Assembly: GCF_011050415.1 (NCBI RefSeq) | Contig: NZ_DRFS01000003.1 | Coordinates: 62,001 to 126,000, forward strand | Direction: 5' to 3' | From: Halomonas sp. | GTDB lineage: Bacteria; Pseudomonadota; Gammaproteobacteria; Pseudomonadales; Halomonadaceae | DNA: 64,000 bases | Part shown: piece after piece, positions 61,491 to 64,000 of the stretch | How the letters are laid out: every line of letters starts with the position of its first letter | Position numbering within the stretch: the stretch's first letter is position 1 | The notes under the pieces: generated by a model | Told to the model about the DNA's origin: nothing | Database searches by the model: none | Seen by the model: only the letters and a program-made list of their open reading frames with translations | Translations under genes and position numbers: made by a program

Positions 61491-62240
61491 TTAATCAGCC
61501 GAGCGCGGTGTATAAACCAGCGGCGATCCACTGCGCTCTATCAATCGCGTCTGCTGAGAACCGACAATCACCAGCGTGCGCATATCGGCCATTTCCGGCG
61601 TCGCTTGCCCTAGGGTGGTGACTCGAATTGACTCTTCCGGGGTTGAAACCGCGCGGGCAAAGATAATCAATCGATCCGGCCCGCAGGCTTCTCGCAGTAC
61701 CTCTAGCGTGCGCTCGAAACCCACTGGGCGCGACTTGGAGCGCGGGTTGTAAAACGCCATAGCGAAGTCGGCCTCGGCGGCCAAGCGCAGGCGCTTTTCA
61801 ATCAGCGCCCAGGGCTTGAGGTTGTCGGATAGATTAATGCAGCAGAAGTCGTGCCCCAGCGGCGCGCCGACGCTTGCGCTGGCGGCGAGCATGGCGGAAA
61901 TACCCGGCAGCACCTGAATATCCAGCGTGCGCCACTGGGCATCGCCTGCTTCTAAGGCCTCGAACACCGCGGCGGCCATGGCAAAGACGCCGGGGTCGCC
62001 GGAAGAGACCACCACGACCCGATGGCCTTCAAGCGCCAGCTGGAGCGCCTGCTCCGCCCGGCGGATCTCTTCGCGGTTGTCCGAGCCGTGGCGGACTAAT
62101 CCAGCACGCGGCGCGACCCGATTAACGTAGGGCACGTAGCCCACTACATCGGTGGCTTCCTCCAGCGCCGCGGTTACCTCGGGGGTAATCATGGCTTCTG
62201 AGCCCGGCCCCAGGCCGACGATTTTTAGCCAGCCGCTCAT
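61491..62240 (-). CDS. cobJ: Precorrin-3B C17-methyltransferase
   Basis: A 249-aa SAM methylase: LKIVGLGPGSEAMITPEVTAAL, VVGYVPYVNRV, VVVVSSGDPGVFAMAAAVFE, FCCINLSDNLKPW and AFYNPRSKSRPVGFER. It methylates C-17 with ring contraction. ATG 62240 overlaps the cobI stop by 4 nt; the frame extends to 62354 inside cobI. Confidence 0.94.
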   Translation of the reverse strand: MSGWLKIVGLGPGSEAMITPEVTAALEEATDVVGYVPYVNRVAPRAGLVRHGSDNREEIRRAEQALQLALEGHRVVVVSSGDPGVFAMAAAVFEALEAGDAQWRTLDIQVLPGISAMLAASASVGAPLGHDFCCINLSDNLKPWALIEKRLRLAAEADFAMAFYNPRSKSRPVGFERTLEVLREACGPDRLIIFARAVSTPEESIRVTTLGQATPEMADMRTLVIVGSQQTRLIERSGSPLVYTPRSAD

Positions 62241-62962
62241 GGCCGCCTCCCGTTGCCATGGATCAGCACAATCGAGAAGTACGGCACGCTCTCGCCAACG
62301 TCGCTTAATGGAAGCACTCTTTGTTGCGTCATGGCGGCGTATTCGATCAGCCATGCCTCGCCTTCACGACCAGCATGAGTCAGCGCTCGGCGAAGTTTGG
62401 CCAGGTTGCGGCCTATCTTCATCACTACCAGCGCATCGGTCTGGGCAATGCGTTCGGCCAAAGCCTCTTCCGGTAGCGTGGCCATCAGCACCGTCATAAT
62501 GTCATCGCCCCAGGTAATGGGCTGCCCAGTGGCTGTCCACGCCGCCGACATGCCGGTAATCCCAGGCACTACCGAGACTGGCACACGGTTTAGCAGCCGC
62601 GTATAGAGGTGCATAAAGGAGCCGTAGAAGAACGGATCGCCTTCACACAGCACCACCACATCGCACCCGGCCTCCGCCATCTCGATTAGCTGGGCTACGC
62701 TGCGTTCATAAAAAGCCGACAGCAGCTCGTTGTAGCGCGGGTCGTCGAAGGGAATTTCCGTGGTGACCGGGTACTCCATGGGCAGCTCGGTTGCGCCGGG
62801 CGGGATCATGCCCTCCACGATGGTGCGGGCATGGCCGCAGCGGCCCTTTTTACGGAAATACGCCACGTGGGTCGCCCCGCGTATCAAGCGGTCTGCGCGC
62901 ACGCTCATCAAGTCCTGGCTGCCTGGCCCAAGGCCAACGCCGACTACCGTTCCCTGGTTCAT
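62237..62962 (-). CDS. cobI: Precorrin-2 C20-methyltransferase
   Basis: A 241-aa SAM methylase: VVGVGLGPGSQDLMSVRADRLI, VAYFRKKGRCGHARTIVEG, VVVLCEGDPFFYGSFMHLYTRL, VVPGITGMSAAWTATGQPITWGD. First methylation step of the corrin branch. Overlaps cobJ and cobH by 4 nt each. Confidence 0.94.
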   Translation of the reverse strand: MNQGTVVGVGLGPGSQDLMSVRADRLIRGATHVAYFRKKGRCGHARTIVEGMIPPGATELPMEYPVTTEIPFDDPRYNELLSAFYERSVAQLIEMAEAGCDVVVLCEGDPFFYGSFMHLYTRLLNRVPVSVVPGITGMSAAWTATGQPITWGDDIMTVLMATLPEEALAERIAQTDALVVMKIGRNLAKLRRALTHAGREGEAWLIEYAAMTQQRVLPLSDVGESVPYFSIVLIHGNGRRP

Positions 62963-63588
62963 TCGATGCGATCCGCCATGGCGTTGATGGCCGCCACCGT
63001 CACGGCACTGCCACCCAAACGCCCGCGGACGATGCAGCTGGGCAGTGCCGGGTTAGCCAACAGCGCCTCCTTGGATTCCGCCGCGCCGACAAAGCCTACC
63101 GGGCAGCCGATAATCGCCGCCGGGCGCGGGCACGCCGGGTCTTCGAGCATATTGAGCAGGTGAAACAGCGCGGTGGGCGCATTGCCAATGGCGACCACGG
63201 CGCCTTCCAGGTGCGGCCGCCACAGTTCCAGCGCCGCCGCCGAGCGGGTGTTGGCCATTTCCTGGGCGAGGCCGGGCGTGCGTTCATCGTTAAGGGTGCA
63301 GATGACTTGGTTATCCGCGGGCAGCCGCTTGCGGGTGATGCCTTCCGAGACCATGCGGGCATCGCAGAGAATCGGTGCGCCCTGCTCTAACGCGGCACGG
63401 GCCTTATTGACCACATCGTTTTGAAAATGAATATGCGCAGCCAATTCCACCAGGCCAGCAGCGTGAATCATGCGTACTGCAACGGTTTCTTCTTCCGCTG
63501 AAAAGCGGCCAAGCTCGGCTTCGCTGCGGATAATCGCAAAAGACTGCAGGTAAATCGCCGGGCCGTGTGTTTCGTACTTATAGGGCAC
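62959..63588 (-). CDS. cobH: Precorrin-8X methylmutase
   Basis: A 209-aa isomerase that moves the methyl from C-11 to C-12 to give hydrogenobyrinic acid. AVRMIHAAGLVELAAHIHF carries the catalytic His; further signs are GAPILCDARMVSEGITRKRLP, AVVAIGNAPTALFHLL and PAAIIGCPVGFVGAAESKEAL. The GTG start has GGAG 7 nt upstream. The 151-bp palindrome lies just upstream, between cobH and cobG. Confidence 0.93.
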   Translation of the reverse strand: MPYKYETHGPAIYLQSFAIIRSEAELGRFSAEEETVAVRMIHAAGLVELAAHIHFQNDVVNKARAALEQGAPILCDARMVSEGITRKRLPADNQVICTLNDERTPGLAQEMANTRSAAALELWRPHLEGAVVAIGNAPTALFHLLNMLEDPACPRPAAIIGCPVGFVGAAESKEALLANPALPSCIVRGRLGGSAVTVAAINAMADRIE

Positions 63589-63638
63589 CCAAACTCTCCA
63601 AATAAACTAATTCGCAGTTGCTGGTCTGCAAGGCCTAC

Positions 63639-63789
63639 GTGCCAGGACAGGTTTCCGCGAGGGCGCTGTGAACCCATCCTTGGGCGCTACTTTTTCGACA
63701 TCTGACCGCCATGGATGGCGGAAATGCCGGAAATGTCGGGAACATTTTCCGGCCTGTCGAAAGACCCTCGCTACAACCTGCCCTGGCAC
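63639..63789. repeat. 151-bp imperfect palindrome (REP-like) between cobG and cobH
   Basis: The outer arms GTGCCAGGACAGGTT.. (63639 on) and ..AACCTGCCCTGGCAC (to 63789) pair with few mismatches; the CGAGGG/CCCTCG and TTTCGACA/TGTCGAAA pairs nest inside, and a GCCATGGATGGC palindrome is in the middle region. It looks like a dispersed Halomonas-type intergenic element able to fold as a long cruciform; it may end cobG transcription. Confidence 0.7.
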
Positions 63790-63834
63790 TCAGCTATCCA
63801 GCATATAAGCCACTATTTTTTAATCTCGATAAAC

Positions 63835-64000
63835 CTAACGGCTTTCGCCGAGCTTTCTAATAACATCCAACGCCTCACTCTCAGTGAGGCCTGATTTAAC
63901 CGGTGTGCTATCGGCGCGGCCATTGATTATCACGTCAAAGCGACCATCGCGGCCGGTAAGACACAGCGCTGCCGGTCGTTGACGGGCGCAGCCTTTGGCA
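63835..64000 (-). CDS. cobG: Precorrin-3B synthase, C-terminal end (rest outside window)
   Basis: The frame entering from the window end encodes CARQRPAALCLTGRDGRFDVIINGRADSTPV..., ending GLTESEALDVIRKLGESR and TAG at 63835. The KGCARQ segment and the following strand match the C-terminus of CobG-type siroheme/4Fe-4S enzymes (GCPKGCAH...GRDGRYDL), the aerobic precorrin-3A mono-oxygenase. Only 55 codons are visible, so the call rests on this match and on its place before cobH. Confidence 0.75.
   Translation of the reverse strand, partial: AKGCARQRPAALCLTGRDGRFDVIINGRADSTPVKSGLTESEALDVIRKLGESR

Noticed and set aside
63589-63834. Cobalamin riboswitch before cobH
   Set aside because: The region is a nested palindrome; the B12 box (GCCACTG-type) and the AAGGGAA-type core were not found on the minus strand.
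1-64000. CRISPR arrays, tRNA and rRNA genes
   Set aside because: No regularly spaced repeats and no cloverleaf or rRNA-like sequence noticed on reading either strand.

Overview
The window looks like a chromosomal segment of a gammaproteobacterium of the Halomonas group (Halomonadaceae). This is inferred from protein style (OmpW, RidA, TctABC and AcoR-type regulator, aerobic cob genes), moderate GC and Halomonas-like intergenic palindromes; no rRNA or marker gene proves it. I saw no tRNA, rRNA, CRISPR array, prophage or integron integrase.

Layout. 1-1.8 kb: end of pepQ, an OmpW porin and a candidate sigma-54-driven small RNA. 1.9-8.8 kb: a four-gene, end-overlapping phosphorelay operon (GAF kinase, membrane hybrid kinase, receiver, Hpt/receiver/GGDEF cyclase). 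9-14.2 kb: a flavin monooxygenase and alcohol dehydrogenase operon behind a near-consensus sigma-54 promoter, divergent from an AcoR-like sigma-54 activator. 14.4-18.2 kb: MoxR/VWA pair, cytochrome b561, RidA. 18.3-23.7 kb: tripartite tricarboxylate transporter (TctC and a TctA-TctB fusion) with a PrpF/GalD-type isomerase and LysR regulator. 23.7-25.1 kb: cobQ. 25.3-31.1 kb: LacI regulator, ABC importer and a phosphodiesterase, probably for uptake and cleavage of a phosphodiester. 31-41 kb: Ada-like repair protein, glutaminase, LysE exporters (one broken by an amber codon), AraC regulator, an NfeD/slipin pair and small enzymes.

41-57 kb is the accessory part: many small, mostly minus-strand genes (nucleotidyltransferase, GFA pair, acetyltransferases, L,D-transpeptidase), a SoxR gene with a recognisable SoxR box and its divergent VOC/flavodoxin pair, and a DEAD-box helicase facing an unusually short Rho paralogue. 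Between about 51.4 and 56.7 kb the genes are separated by attC-like sites: this is an integron cassette cluster without a visible integrase. It carries a YefM/YoeB toxin-antitoxin pair, an unknown 339-341-aa protein, a two-gene unit with a TIR-like effector domain (putative anti-phage system), two orphan membrane or membrane-anchored proteins, and decayed IS1182-family copies, one sitting exactly in an attC core.

57-64 kb is an aerobic cobalamin (corrin ring) cluster: cobF, cobM, cobE, cobL, divergent cobK, then cobJ, cobI, cobH and the end of cobG. Most neighbours overlap by 4 nt. A 151-bp imperfect palindrome separates cobG from cobH.
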